Positions 34,284 through 42,819 are shown, counted from the first letter of the stretch. The stretch: DNA of 64,000 nucleotides from an uncultured Collinsella sp. (GCA_900544115.1 UQTW01000002.1:62001-126000), one strand, 5' to 3'. Numbers and translations are program-made. Notes: generated by a model from the sequence alone, not told the origin.

Positions 34284-34907
34284 TTAGTCTTCGAGCTGCG
34301 CTACTTTGTAGCGGTAGGCAGCGGCGATAACGTCTTTGCAGCCCTCGCGGCCCAGCTTGGCGCGGTTGACGACGATGTCCTTACCGCTCGTCATCTTCCA
34401 CTTTCCGGCACTGTAGCGCTTATAGAACGCCTCGCGCGCCTTCTGCTGCTGCTTGACCAGCTTGGCGCCCTTCTTTTTATTAAGGCCACGCTTCTTGCGC
34501 ACAATCTCGACGCGGTCCTCAAAAGGAGCGGTCACCAACACGGCAATGTGGTTGGGGTTGTTACGCAGCAGGTAATCGGACAGGCGGCCTTCGATAATGC
34601 AGCTCTCGGTCTCGCCCAGGTCCAAAATCACCTGGCTCATCTTCTGGAACAACTTGTCCGAGTACGAACGCGCGTCGTAGCGGTCGGGCAGGAACGCCAT
34701 GTTCTCCACGGCCAGACGCTCGTCGTAGGCGGCCATCTTGTCGAGCGACTCGCCCGCGCGCAGCGACGCACGTACCAGCAGCTCGTTATCGTACAGCGGA
34801 ATCCCCAACTCGTCGGCAAGCATGCGGCCAATCTCGTGGCCCTCGGCGCCAAAGTCGCGCGCGATGGTAATGACCACAGGATTCTTCTTGTTCTCCAGAT
34901 CGCTCAT
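34284..34907 (-). CDS. Cytidylate kinase-like family protein (207 aa)
   Basis: The sequence VVITIARDFGAEGHEIGRMLADELGIPLYD near the N-terminus (residues 10-40) is the nucleotide-binding start of the Cytidylate_kin2 family, with a degenerate P-loop (ARDFGAEGHEIG). IIEGRLSDYLL and VRKKRGLNKKKGAKL follow, then a C-terminal DIVVNRAKLGREG. These proteins are related to Cmk but usually lack proven CMP kinase activity. GAAAGGAAT precedes the ATG. The gene is single and convergent with nfnAB. Confidence 0.85.
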   Translation of the reverse strand: MSDLENKKNPVVITIARDFGAEGHEIGRMLADELGIPLYDNELLVRASLRAGESLDKMAAYDERLAVENMAFLPDRYDARSYSDKLFQKMSQVILDLGETESCIIEGRLSDYLLRNNPNHIAVLVTAPFEDRVEIVRKKRGLNKKKGAKLVKQQQKAREAFYKRYSAGKWKMTSGKDIVVNRAKLGREGCKDVIAAAYRYKVAQLED

Positions 34908-34977
34908 CGCGATTCCTTTCTAACAAATGAGAAAAGGCAATTCCTGATTCCCATTTTGTCACTTACGACCGTCCTGG

Positions 34978-35071
34978 TTTCCCAAGTGCGGCAGATTGCC
35001 CCGAAAGAGGAGCGCCGCGTACTAAATGTACGCAAGCGACGATTGAGGGGCAAGGTGCCGTGCTTGGGGAA
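34978..35071. repeat. Long hairpin element with CAGATTG/CAAGGTG pair
   Basis: TTTCCCAAGTGC-GGCAGATTG-CCCC pairs with GGGG-CAAGGTGCC-GTGCTTGGGGAA; the interior has a second hairpin GCGTAC...GTACGC. The CAGATTG and CAAGGTG strands recur in 38312-38461 and 56351-56499. It starts at the 3' end of the amino-acid ABC operon and may end its transcription. Confidence 0.65.
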
Positions 35072-35077
35072 GCAGGA

Positions 35078-35716
35078 CTATGCGGCCACGATGCGGCGTT
35101 GATATGCCCTCACCAGCAGCGAGATACCAAAGTTGAGCACGAAGTACATCGCAAACACCAGGCCGTAGAGCATAAGCACCTGCGACAGGTCGATCGCGTG
35201 GGCCATCACGACGTTTGCCGTGTACATGAGCTCGGCCACGTTAATGCCCGAAAGATACGAGCTGTCCTTGATGACGGTCGTGCACTGGCTAAACAGCGCC
35301 GGAATGATCGTCTTAAATGTCTGCGGCAGAATGATGTAGCGCATGGTGGCAAAGAAGCCAAAGCCCTGGCTCTGCGCTGCCTCAAACTGGCCGCGCGGAA
35401 TCGAGTTGAGGCCGCCGCGCACAATCTCGGCCATAACAGCGCTGGTAAACAGCGTAAAGGCGATGGTCGAAATCACAATGTCCAAACCCTGCACCGTAAA
35501 GTAGATAAACAGGATCCACAGCAGGTTCGGCGTGCAACGGAACAGCTCGATGTAGGCACTCACCAAAATACGAAACGGGCGGGGCGCATAGCTTTTAACG
35601 AGCGCCAGCACCGTGCCAAAGATGAGCGAGAAAAAAATCGACAGCGCCGAGATCTCGATCGTCTTAACAAAGCCGCCCCAAATGTAGAGCAGGTTGGTCG
35701 CGTTGAAGATTTCCAT
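35078..35716 (-). CDS. Amino-acid ABC transporter permease (212 aa)
   Basis: A HisM/GlnP-type inner-membrane permease. Hydrophobic segments include ALSIFFSLIFGTVLALV and ILFIYFTVQGLDIVIS; the EAA loop is RGQFEAAQSQGFGFFATMRYIILPQTF. It is the last gene of an ATPase-binding protein-permease-permease operon; its AGGAGG lies inside the end of the preceding gene. It pairs with 35720-36466 as a heterodimer. Confidence 0.92.
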   Translation of the reverse strand: MEIFNATNLLYIWGGFVKTIEISALSIFFSLIFGTVLALVKSYAPRPFRILVSAYIELFRCTPNLLWILFIYFTVQGLDIVISTIAFTLFTSAVMAEIVRGGLNSIPRGQFEAAQSQGFGFFATMRYIILPQTFKTIIPALFSQCTTVIKDSSYLSGINVAELMYTANVVMAHAIDLSQVLMLYGLVFAMYFVLNFGISLLVRAYQRRIVAA

Positions 35717-35719
35717 GCG

Positions 35720-36466
35720 CTAGGCCTCCTCTACGTTGTCGAGCCCCAGCTCGGCGAGGCTCACGCCGCGCGGACGCTCCTTGGAGCGGCGCTCGAGCCA
35801 CTGCACCAGCATGGCGAGCGGAAAGCAGATGATGAAGTACATAAGGCAGCAGACGATGTATCCCTGCAGGTAACCGTACAGGCTCACAAAGTTGTCTGAA
35901 CGGTACATAAGGTCGCCGCCGGCCACAAGCGCCAGCACCGACGTGTTCTTGACTAGGTTGAGTGCCTGGTTACACAGCGGCGGCAGAATGATCTTGAATG
36001 TCTGGGGCAGCACGATGTACCAGTACGCCTGCGCACGGGTGAAGCCCTGGCTCTGCGCCGCCTCCATCTGACCGCGCGGAACCGCCTCGATACCGGTGCG
36101 GATAACCTCCGAGATGTAGGCCGCGTGATACAGGCCCACGCCCAAGAAGCCCAGCACGAACGGCGCGATGCGCACCGGCTGGTCGGCACCGGTTATGGCC
36201 TGCAAAAACTGCGGACCAGCCATGTACATAAAGAGCACCTGCACGGGCAACGGGGTGTTCTGGTAAAACTCCACGTACACGCGGCTTATGGCGCGCAGCA
36301 CGCGCGAACGGGTGGTAGAGAACACACCCAGCAGCGTGCCCAGCACCAGCGACAGCAGCAGACCGGCAACGACCACCTGTAGCGTCACGCCAAAGCCCTC
36401 CCAGAAGGGCCCCATGTTTTGAAATGTCGTCGACCAACGGTCGGCGTCAAATAATCCTTCGAGCAT
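35720..36466 (-). CDS. Amino-acid ABC transporter permease (248 aa)
   Basis: This is the second permease of the uptake system. It has VTLQVVVAGLLLSLVLGTLLG, YVEFYQNTPLPVQVLFMY and the EAA loop RGQMEAAQSQGFTRAQAYWYIVLPQTF. ATG 36466 is used because GGAAGGAAT lies just upstream; the open frame to 36499 runs into the binding-protein gene. It resembles GluC/GlnP-type permeases. Confidence 0.92.
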   Translation of the reverse strand: MLEGLFDADRWSTTFQNMGPFWEGFGVTLQVVVAGLLLSLVLGTLLGVFSTTRSRVLRAISRVYVEFYQNTPLPVQVLFMYMAGPQFLQAITGADQPVRIAPFVLGFLGVGLYHAAYISEVIRTGIEAVPRGQMEAAQSQGFTRAQAYWYIVLPQTFKIILPPLCNQALNLVKNTSVLALVAGGDLMYRSDNFVSLYGYLQGYIVCCLMYFIICFPLAMLVQWLERRSKERPRGVSLAELGLDNVEEA

Positions 36467-36491
36467 TTGATTCCTTCCTTGGACGATGCGC

Positions 36492-37367
36492 CTATACAAG
36501 ACCCCAGGTCTTGACCTCTTGGTCGAGCCAGCCGTCGGCCAGACGATCGCAAATCACCTGATCGACCACGGCCGAAAGGTCGCAGCCCTTCTTGGTCGCC
36601 ACGCCGTAGCCCTGCTCGCCAAACTTGACCTCGGGCTGCAACAGCTCAACGGTCTCGTTCATGTAACCGGCCAGCGTGGAGCGGTCCATGGCAAAGACGT
36701 CGATATTGCCGGCGTCGAGCGAACTCTTGATGATGGGATAGCCACTAAAAGCCCTAAACTCGGGCTTACAGCTAAAGCCGTTGTCCTTGATCATCTGCTC
36801 GATCAGGCCCTGCGTGGTGGCACCCTGGCTCACGCCGATGACCTTGCCGTCCAGGTCCTCAATCGAGGTAAAGCCCGAACGCTTCTTGACCATGAGTCCC
36901 ACGTAGTCGGTGCGGTACGGCGTCGAGAAATCCCAGCTCTTCTTGCGCTCGTCGGTGATGGTGTAGGTCGCCGCGACCACGTCGAGTTGGCCGTTATCGA
37001 TCAGCGGGCCGCGTGTCTTGGGCGTTACGTCGGTAAACTCGACAAGCTCCTGGGCACGGGCTTCCTTGTAGCTCACGCCAAAGACAGCGGCGGCGATCTG
37101 GTAGCACAAATCGACTTCCATGCCCTCAAAGCGGCCTTTGGCGGTGTCGTAATAGCCGTAGCCGGGAACATCTTTCTTGACACCGGCATTCAGATGGCCG
37201 CGCGACTTGATGGCCGCAAGCTTGGATCCCTTGTCGGAACCCTCGCCGCTGGTGGAGTTGCCGCAACCGGTGAGCGCGGTCCCCGTCAGCGCGAGCATGC
37301 CGGCGCCCGCCAGCTGCAAAAAGTGACGGCGCGACACGGCCGCCCTCGTCATATCCGTCATGTCCAT
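36492..37367 (-). CDS. Amino-acid ABC transporter binding lipoprotein (291 aa)
   Basis: The N-terminus SRRHFLQLAGAGMLALTG has a twin-arginine-like pair (RR) and a lipobox LTGC, so it is probably a lipoprotein exported by Tat or Sec. The mature part is a family 3 solute-binding protein: KKDVPGYGYYDTAKGRFEGM, DVVAATYTITDERKKSWDFS, YRTDYVGLMV and GVSQGATTQGLIEQM. This motif set is typical of glutamate/aspartate or polar amino-acid binders. ATG 37367 is 8 bp after the ATPase stop; GTG 37370 directly before it is an alternative. Confidence 0.9.
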   Translation of the reverse strand: MDMTDMTRAAVSRRHFLQLAGAGMLALTGTALTGCGNSTSGEGSDKGSKLAAIKSRGHLNAGVKKDVPGYGYYDTAKGRFEGMEVDLCYQIAAAVFGVSYKEARAQELVEFTDVTPKTRGPLIDNGQLDVVAATYTITDERKKSWDFSTPYRTDYVGLMVKKRSGFTSIEDLDGKVIGVSQGATTQGLIEQMIKDNGFSCKPEFRAFSGYPIIKSSLDAGNIDVFAMDRSTLAGYMNETVELLQPEVKFGEQGYGVATKKGCDLSAVVDQVICDRLADGWLDQEVKTWGLV

Positions 37368-37375
37368 CACCGCGC

Positions 37376-38107
37376 CTAGTGCAGAATCTTGGACAGGAAC
37401 TCGCGGCAGCGCGGGTTCTCGGGGTTATCGAAGAAGTGCTCGGGCGTGCCCTCCTCCAGGATGCGGCCGTCCTCCATAAAGATGACGCGGTCGGCCACCT
37501 GGCGCGCAAAGCCCATCTCATGCGTCACGCAGATCATGGTGATGTCCTCCTGCGCAAGCTCAATCATAACGTCCAGAACCTCCTGGACCATCTCGGGGTC
37601 GAGCGCCGAGGTCGGCTCGTCAAACAGGATGATGGGCTGCTTGGTACACAGGGCACGGGCGATGGCGATGCGCTGCTGCTGACCACCCGAGAGATTCTGC
37701 GGATACTCGCCGGCCTTATGCGCCATGCCGACGCGCTTGAGTGCGGCGATGGCGATCTCGGTCGCCTCCTCCTTGCTCTTCTTTTGCAGCTTGATGGGCG
37801 CGAGCGTCAGATTGCCGAGCACCGTCATGTTGGGATACAGGTTGAACTGCTGAAACACCATGGAGCTGTACTTGCGAGCCATCTCCAGGTGATTCTTTTT
37901 GGTGAGCGGCGTACCGTCGATGACGACCTCGCCCGACGTAGGCTCCTCCAGATAATCGACGCAACGGATGAGCGTCGACTTACCCGAACCAGAAGGCCCG
38001 ATCATTACGAGCTTCTCGCCGCGCTTGACGGTGAGGTTGATATCTTTGAGCACATGCAGGTCGCCAAAGTACTTGTTGAGATGCTTGATCTCGATCATGT
38101 CTGCCAT
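37376..38107 (-). CDS. Amino-acid ABC transporter ATP-binding protein (243 aa)
   Basis: This is the first gene of the uptake operon. It has Walker A GPSGSGKST, Q-loop MVFQQFNLYPNMTVLGNL, signature LSGGQQQRIAIARAL, Walker B IILFDEPTSALDPEMV and H-loop CVTHEMGFARQVADRV, a strong match to GlnQ/GluA. AGGGAAGGG precedes the ATG and a -10-like TACAAT lies at 38143-38148 on the minus strand. Confidence 0.95.
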   Translation of the reverse strand: MADMIEIKHLNKYFGDLHVLKDINLTVKRGEKLVMIGPSGSGKSTLIRCVDYLEEPTSGEVVIDGTPLTKKNHLEMARKYSSMVFQQFNLYPNMTVLGNLTLAPIKLQKKSKEEATEIAIAALKRVGMAHKAGEYPQNLSGGQQQRIAIARALCTKQPIILFDEPTSALDPEMVQEVLDVMIELAQEDITMICVTHEMGFARQVADRVIFMEDGRILEEGTPEHFFDNPENPRCREFLSKILH

Positions 38108-38213
38108 GAATGTCCCTTCCCTGCGTTTACACGAGTTGAACTATTGTACGGAAAGAACCACGTTTCCGCAGCCCACGCTACATCCCCGTAAAGAACCCGC
38201 AACCTTCCGCCCA

Positions 38214-38278
38214 CTCATTGGGCACAGACTTAAATGAGTACCCCCCGTGGGTACTCATTTAAGTCTGTGCCCAATGAG
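38214..38278. repeat. 65-bp palindrome with perfect 30-bp arms
   Basis: The arm starting CTCATTGGGCACAGACTTAA (38214-38243) is perfectly complementary to 38249-38278, with a 5-nt loop CCCGT. It lies about 110 bp upstream of the amino-acid ABC operon start. Confidence 0.95.
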
Positions 38279-38311
38279 CACCGAAAATAATACAACCGCC
38301 CTTGTTGAGCA

Positions 38312-38461
38312 TAAGTCAGCGAAAACCCGTACACGCGAGCAAGGTGACGTGAAATGAAAGGGCGCAGACCTTATGGTCGCGCCCTTGAAATTGAACGTCA
38401 GATTGCCGTGTGTACGGGTTTGCAGCGTCGAGCCGTTACGCGGTTTGGTAAAACCGCGTAA
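38312..38461 (+). repeat. 150-bp composite hairpin element, copy 1
   Basis: In order: TAAGTCAGCGAAA; arm AACCCGTACAC; CAAGGTGACGT; an inner hairpin (AAGGGCGC...GCGCCCTT); ACGTCAGATTG; partner arm GTGTACGGGTT; GCAGCGTCGAG; and a terminal hairpin ACGCGGTTTGGTAAAACCGCGT. Copy 2 (56351-56499) keeps the outer and motif sequences but has entirely different paired arms. The inner hairpin, read on the minus strand, is followed by TTTCATTT and could end yqeY transcription. Confidence 0.8.
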
Positions 38462-38465
38462 CAAA

Positions 38466-38909
38466 TTACGCGAGTTTGGCTCCAACGATCTTTGCTGCTG
38501 CCGGCTTATCAAAGTTGCCGCCAGTGGCCTTACCCAGAGCGCCCATGACCTGGCCCATCTGCTTCTTGGACGTGGCGCCCAGCTCGGCGATGACCTGCTC
38601 GATCAGGGCCTCGAGCTCCTCGCCCGAAACCTGCGCGGGCAGAAGGCTCTCCAGAATCTTGACCTGCTCGGTCAGGTTGTCGGTACGCTCTTGGTCGGTG
38701 CCGGCCTTGATGGACATCTCCAGCGTCTCGCTCGTCTGCTTAATCAGACGCTTGATCATGCTGTTGACGTCTTCCTCGGTCACATCGCGGCGCTCGTTAA
38801 CCTCGATATTCTTCACCTCGGCCTTGACCTGGCGAATGATGGACAGGCGAACCTTGTCCTTAGCCTTCATGGCCGCGATCATTTCCTTCTGCAGCTCTTC
38901 GTTGGTCAT
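38466..38909 (-). CDS. yqeY: GatB/YqeY domain-containing protein (147 aa)
   Basis: A small helical protein matching the YqeY family: EELQKEMIAAMKAKDKVRLSIIRQVKAEVKN at the N-terminus and the C-terminal LGATSKKQMGQVMGALGKA typical of the GatB tail domain. It may help tRNA-dependent amidation or bind tRNA; its role is not established. ATG 38909 follows AGAGAGGA; the frame upstream begins with TTG. It follows the foldase gene by 54 bp. Confidence 0.92.
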   Translation of the reverse strand: MTNEELQKEMIAAMKAKDKVRLSIIRQVKAEVKNIEVNERRDVTEEDVNSMIKRLIKQTSETLEMSIKAGTDQERTDNLTEQVKILESLLPAQVSGEELEALIEQVIAELGATSKKQMGQVMGALGKATGGNFDKPAAAKIVGAKLA

Positions 38910-38963
38910 CTGCAAATCCTCTCTAATAGCGTGGGCGGCACTCGCGCGAGCACCGCCCCATGA

Positions 38964-40184
38964 TTACTCAGTCGTCGACGAATCGTCGGTCGAACTCTTG
39001 GTAACGCCCTTCAGACTCACGTTATAGGGTACGTCCTTGGGCATGGGGTTGACGGTGATGTCGGCATCCTTCTTGTACTGCTCCAGCCACTCGCTGTACG
39101 CAGTGCTGGCCGCTTGCGTCTTCACCACGTTGGAGACGTACTTTTTGATGGCCTTGGGCACCTGGTTGATGTCATCAACCTGATTATCGACATGGAAGTA
39201 GTCGGTGCACTTGATGATGTGGTAGCCATAGGTCGACTCGATGACTTCGCTCACGTCGCCCTTGTTGAGCCCCTCGAGCGCCGTCTGGTAGCTGTCGACA
39301 AAGGTGGTGAGCTTATCCCAGCCCACATCGCCCTTCTTCTCCTTGGAACCGGTGTCCTCGGAGTACTGCTCAACGGCGTCCTCAAAGCTCAGCTCACCGG
39401 AGTTGATCTTGTCCAGGCACTCCTGCGCCTTGGCCTTGGCGGCAGCCTTGTTCTCGTCGGAAGCGTCGGAATCAACCTTGATCAGGATGTTCGAAGAGCG
39501 GCGGGCGTCGTTGTAGCTGGACAGGTTTTCGTTGATGTAATCGACGATCTCGCTGTCCTTGGGCTTGCTCGTGGGCGCGACGGCATCCTTGAGTTTCTGC
39601 TGCGCCAGACTCTCCTTGAGCGAATCCTTGTAGGTATCCTCGGTATAGCCGTAGGTCTTGAGGGTCTTCTTAAAGGCCTTGGCACCGCCCGCGCTCTTGC
39701 ATGCGTCCTTCCAAGCCTTCTCGACCTCCTCGTCCGACACCGTCACGCCGTTCTCCTTCTGTGCCTGTTGAAGCAGAATCTGCTGCGTGTAGGAGTCGAT
39801 GAGTTGCTTGCGGTACTTCTTGGGCGTGAGGTCGTTGTCGACCAGGTACTGCGCCCAGTCCTTGTCATTGGTGTAGCCGTAGGACGTGCGCATGCTCATG
39901 ATCTGCTTGGTCACGGTGTCCTCGGTGAGGTTGGTGCCGTTGATAGTGGCAGCTACACCGCCGGTAAGCTTGTAGCCCGAGGTATCCTCTGCCTGCGACA
40001 TCAGGCCGGAGCACGCCATGGCCGAGACGGAAAGCAGCATTGCCAGCACGCCGATGACCACCAGAACGATCTTGACGGTCTTGGACACGCGGGTCTTGCG
40101 CTGCTTCTTGCGAGAGCTGGAGGCGGCGCGAGCCTGCTGCTCGGGCGTCGGCTCGGGTGCGGGGTTCTTTTTCTTATTTGCCAT
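38964..40184 (-). CDS. PrsA/SurA-like peptidylprolyl isomerase, membrane-anchored (406 aa)
   Basis: A Lys-rich cytoplasmic head of about 38 residues and one hydrophobic segment (IVLVVIGVLAMLLSVSAMAC) are followed by a SurA_N-like helical part (YTQQILLQQAQKENGVTVSDEEV) and a parvulin-type PPIC domain (SSNILIKV..., SFEDAVEQYSEDTGSKEKKGDVGW, YGYHIIKCTDYF). Parvulin foldases assist folding of exported proteins outside the membrane. The Cys after SAMA is not a good lipobox, so a signal anchor is as likely. AAAGG is 6 bases before the ATG; the open frame upstream is longer but unsupported. Confidence 0.9.
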   Translation of the reverse strand: MANKKKNPAPEPTPEQQARAASSSRKKQRKTRVSKTVKIVLVVIGVLAMLLSVSAMACSGLMSQAEDTSGYKLTGGVAATINGTNLTEDTVTKQIMSMRTSYGYTNDKDWAQYLVDNDLTPKKYRKQLIDSYTQQILLQQAQKENGVTVSDEEVEKAWKDACKSAGGAKAFKKTLKTYGYTEDTYKDSLKESLAQQKLKDAVAPTSKPKDSEIVDYINENLSSYNDARRSSNILIKVDSDASDENKAAAKAKAQECLDKINSGELSFEDAVEQYSEDTGSKEKKGDVGWDKLTTFVDSYQTALEGLNKGDVSEVIESTYGYHIIKCTDYFHVDNQVDDINQVPKAIKKYVSNVVKTQAASTAYSEWLEQYKKDADITVNPMPKDVPYNVSLKGVTKSSTDDSSTTE

Positions 40185-40275
40185 AGTTGGCCTTTCGCAT
40201 AACGAATCGAACAAACGCCATTGTGTCACAACGCAGCCCCCGCGGCACGCTTGGTGCATTGGGGACAGGTTAATC

Positions 40276-40292
40276 TGCACCATTTTGGTGCA
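40276..40292. repeat. Small hairpin flanked by GGGGACAG repeats
   Basis: TGCACCA and TGGTGCA pair around TTT. GGGGACAG occurs just before (40261) and just after (about 40295) it. It lies between the PTS IIA and foldase genes. Confidence 0.7.
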
Positions 40293-40319
40293 AAGGGGAC
40301 AGCTCTGGCAGCCGGCACC

Positions 40320-40784
40320 TTAGAAGTGGCGGCGGATGGCGTCGACCATGCCCTGGGACGTGGTCTGGCCGAGCACGTCGGCTGCGGCATCGGCGTCCAT
40401 AAAGATGTTCATGAGCGCCTGCAGGGCCTCGACCTGGCCGCCCGGCTCGGCGATGCCCAGATTGATGACGATCTGCGCCGGCACCGGAGCGCCCATGCCA
40501 GCCATAGCGTTAAATGTCACGGGCGCGGCGGGCTTCACCACCGCGATATAGGGCTTGGCCACAAACCCCGGATCGGTATGCGGAATGGCAATGTTTGCCG
40601 CCGGCATGGCAAGACCCGTGGGATAGGCATCCTCGCGCGTGCGAACGGCGTCGAACCAACCGTCGGCAATGTAGCCACGCGGTACAAGCTCGCCCTCAAG
40701 CCGCGCGAACACCTCATCCGGCGTCGCACACTCCCAATCAAAAAACACCAGCTCAGGCGCAAACAGCGCTTCGTTATCCGCCAT
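40320..40784 (-). CDS. PTS sugar transporter subunit IIA, type 2 (154 aa)
   Basis: A phosphocarrier of the fructose/mannitol/galactitol IIA fold. The phosphorylated His lies in ANIAIPHTDPGFV (residues about 84-96). FARLEGELVPRGYIADGWFDAVRTRE and a helical C-terminus with MNIFMDADAAADVL match the family. GAGAGGTGA precedes the ATG. No IIB or IIC gene is nearby, so it may serve a transporter elsewhere or have a regulatory PtsN-like role. Confidence 0.88.
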   Translation of the reverse strand: MADNEALFAPELVFFDWECATPDEVFARLEGELVPRGYIADGWFDAVRTREDAYPTGLAMPAANIAIPHTDPGFVAKPYIAVVKPAAPVTFNAMAGMGAPVPAQIVINLGIAEPGGQVEALQALMNIFMDADAAADVLGQTTSQGMVDAIRRHF

Positions 40785-40834
40785 GCGCTCACCTCTCTCA
40801 CCTAGTCATTCAAGAACGTCCCCGATGACTACCC

Positions 40835-40878
40835 AAAACAAAAGGTGGCCACACGCGCCTTGGCGCCAATGACCACCC
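40835..40878 (-). terminator. Terminator after purN
   Basis: On the minus strand GGTGGTCATTGGCGC can pair with GCGCGTGTGGCCACC, followed by TTTTGTTTT. Confidence 0.75.
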
Positions 40879-40909
40879 TAACCACTCAACTAAATTGCAC
40901 TGTGCACCG

Positions 40910-41611
40910 CTAGCCGCGGGGCGCATCAATTGCGACCTTGCCGTTCTCCAGCACGTGGACGCGGCCATCGGCGAGCATCTGCACGACCTCGGGATACAGC
41001 ACGTGCTCAATCGCGTGGATGTGCTCCTCGAGCGTGTCGACATCCCAGCCCTCCTCAACAGCCAGCGCACGCTGGGCGATGATGGGACCGTTGTCGTAGA
41101 TCTCGTTGGCAAAATGCACGGTCACGCCAGTTACCTTGACGCCGCGCGCAAAGGCGTCATCAATCGCATGCGCACCGGTAAAACTCGGCAGCAGCGCCGG
41201 ATGCAAGTTGACCACGCGGTTGGGAAACGCCGCCAGCAGCGGCGTGTGCACCATGCGCATGTAGCCGGCCATGACCACATACTCGCAACCGCGTTCGAGC
41301 AGCTCATGCGCGATGATCTCGTCGGCGGCAATAGGGTCGGCATAGACATCCTTGGACAGCGTGAGCGTCTGGATGCCCGCGCGCTCAGCGCGCTGCAAAC
41401 CCTTAGCCGAAGGCCGGCTCGACACCACAAGCTCAATCGAAGCGTTGAGCTTGCCGGCGGCGACCAAATCGATCAGCGCCTGCAGGTTGGTACCCGAGCC
41501 GCTGATAAGCACACCGATCTTGAGCGGCTCGGCCGTATCGGTGCCGGTCGGACGGGCGTAGGGCACAAAGCCCAGGCCCTCGGCAGCAGCCATCTGCTCG
41601 TTAGCGCTCAT
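40910..41611 (-). CDS. purN: Phosphoribosylglycinamide formyltransferase
   Basis: PurN formylates GAR with 10-formyl-THF, the third step of purine synthesis. Motifs: VLISGSGTNLQALID, YVVMAGYMRMV, NLHPALLPSFTGAHAIDDAFARG (catalytic His/Asn region), VTGVTVHFANE and IYDNGPIIAQ. About 30 extra N-terminal residues precede the fold, and the 5' end overlaps purM by 11 bp; an internal start could give a typical 205-residue protein. It lies in the purF-purM-purN group. Confidence 0.95.
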   Translation of the reverse strand: MSANEQMAAAEGLGFVPYARPTGTDTAEPLKIGVLISGSGTNLQALIDLVAAGKLNASIELVVSSRPSAKGLQRAERAGIQTLTLSKDVYADPIAADEIIAHELLERGCEYVVMAGYMRMVHTPLLAAFPNRVVNLHPALLPSFTGAHAIDDAFARGVKVTGVTVHFANEIYDNGPIIAQRALAVEEGWDVDTLEEHIHAIEHVLYPEVVQMLADGRVHVLENGKVAIDAPRG

Positions 41612-42704
41612 CGGAGTACACGACCTTACCGGAGCCCTCGACGCACTCGCCCACGCGGAACGGCTTCTCGCCCAGCGCGACTAGAGCCTCGGTCACGGCG
41701 GCCTCGTCCTCGGAGGCGACGATCAGGCACAGGCCGACGCCCATGTTAAAGGTCTTGCATGCCTCGTTGGGCGCGAGCTCGGCCTGGCGCGACACGTAGG
41801 TGATGACGGGCGGAACGTCCCAACCCATCTCGGCGCCGTTGCGGGTGACCACAGCGTCGACGTCGTCGGCGAGCGCGCGGTTGAGGTTCTCGGTAATACC
41901 GCCGCCAGTGATGTGGGCGATGGCGTGCACCGGAGCGCCGCCGCGGAGCAGCTCAAGAACCGGCTTGACGTAGATGCGCGTGGGAGCCAGCAGAGCGTCG
42001 GCCAGCGAAGCACCGCCGAGCTCCTCGAGCGGACGGCTCAACTCCTCGGCCTTAGCGGCGGCCTCGGGCGTGCCCGGCTTGATGCCGTCGACACCGATGA
42101 CCTTACGCACGAGTGAGTAGCCGTTGGAGTGCACGCCGGTGGAAGGCAGGCCCAGAATCACGTCGCCGGGGCGAACGTTCGCGGGGTCGAGCATCTTGGG
42201 ACGGTCGACGACGCCCACGGTAAAGCCGGCGAGGTCGTAATCGGCGGGGGCCATAACGCCCGGGTGCTCGGCCATCTCGCCGCCCACGAGCGCGCAGCCC
42301 GCGAGCTTGCAGCCATCGGCCACGCCCTTGATGATCTTTGCCATGTGCTCGGCCTCAATGTGACCGATGGCAACGTAGTCCAGGAAGAACAGCGGCTCGG
42401 CGCCCGAAGCCAAAATGTCGTTGACGCACATGGCGACCAGGTCCTGGCCCACCGTCTCGTGACGGTCCATGATCTGGGCGAGCACGAGCTTGGTGCCGAC
42501 GCCGTCAGTACCGCTAATCAGGATCGGGTCTTCCATATCCTTAAGCGCGGCGGCCGAGAACAGGCCACCAAAGCCACCGATGCCGCCGATAACCTCGGGG
42601 CGGTTGGTGTCCTTGACCATCTGCTTAATCGCGTCGACGGCGCGGCCGCCCTCGGCGGTATCGACGCCGGCATCCTCGTACGTCACATGCTTGCTGTCGC
42701 TCAT
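41601..42704 (-). CDS. purM: Phosphoribosylformylglycinamidine cyclo-ligase
   Basis: AIR synthase, the fifth step of purine synthesis. It has YEDAGVDTAEGG, ISGTDGVGTKL, GQDLVAMCVNDI, GGEMAEHPG, LPSTGVHSNGYSL and HITGGGITENL. It has 367 residues, slightly longer than usual at the C-terminus. It precedes purN with an 11-bp overlap and follows purF after 154 bp that contain a hairpin element. Confidence 0.97.
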   Translation of the reverse strand: MSDSKHVTYEDAGVDTAEGGRAVDAIKQMVKDTNRPEVIGGIGGFGGLFSAAALKDMEDPILISGTDGVGTKLVLAQIMDRHETVGQDLVAMCVNDILASGAEPLFFLDYVAIGHIEAEHMAKIIKGVADGCKLAGCALVGGEMAEHPGVMAPADYDLAGFTVGVVDRPKMLDPANVRPGDVILGLPSTGVHSNGYSLVRKVIGVDGIKPGTPEAAAKAEELSRPLEELGGASLADALLAPTRIYVKPVLELLRGGAPVHAIAHITGGGITENLNRALADDVDAVVTRNGAEMGWDVPPVITYVSRQAELAPNEACKTFNMGVGLCLIVASEDEAAVTEALVALGEKPFRVGECVEGSGKVVYSDER

Positions 42705-42819
42705 CTGAGCCTTCCTCTCCCATTACCGTCCAACGCGCGGGTGCCAAACGGTGCTCATAGTTGCATTCATTTCGGCGCGCCATAACAGCACGCGCCGTCA
42801 TATCAACAAAACAGCAGGT

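Larger units (their letters stand above)
38108..38465. other. Intergenic region with promoter and two palindromic elements
   Basis: It holds the amino-acid operon promoter (38143-38148), a 65-bp near-perfect palindrome (38214-38278) and a 150-bp composite hairpin element (38312-38461). No gene is visible. Confidence 0.7.
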
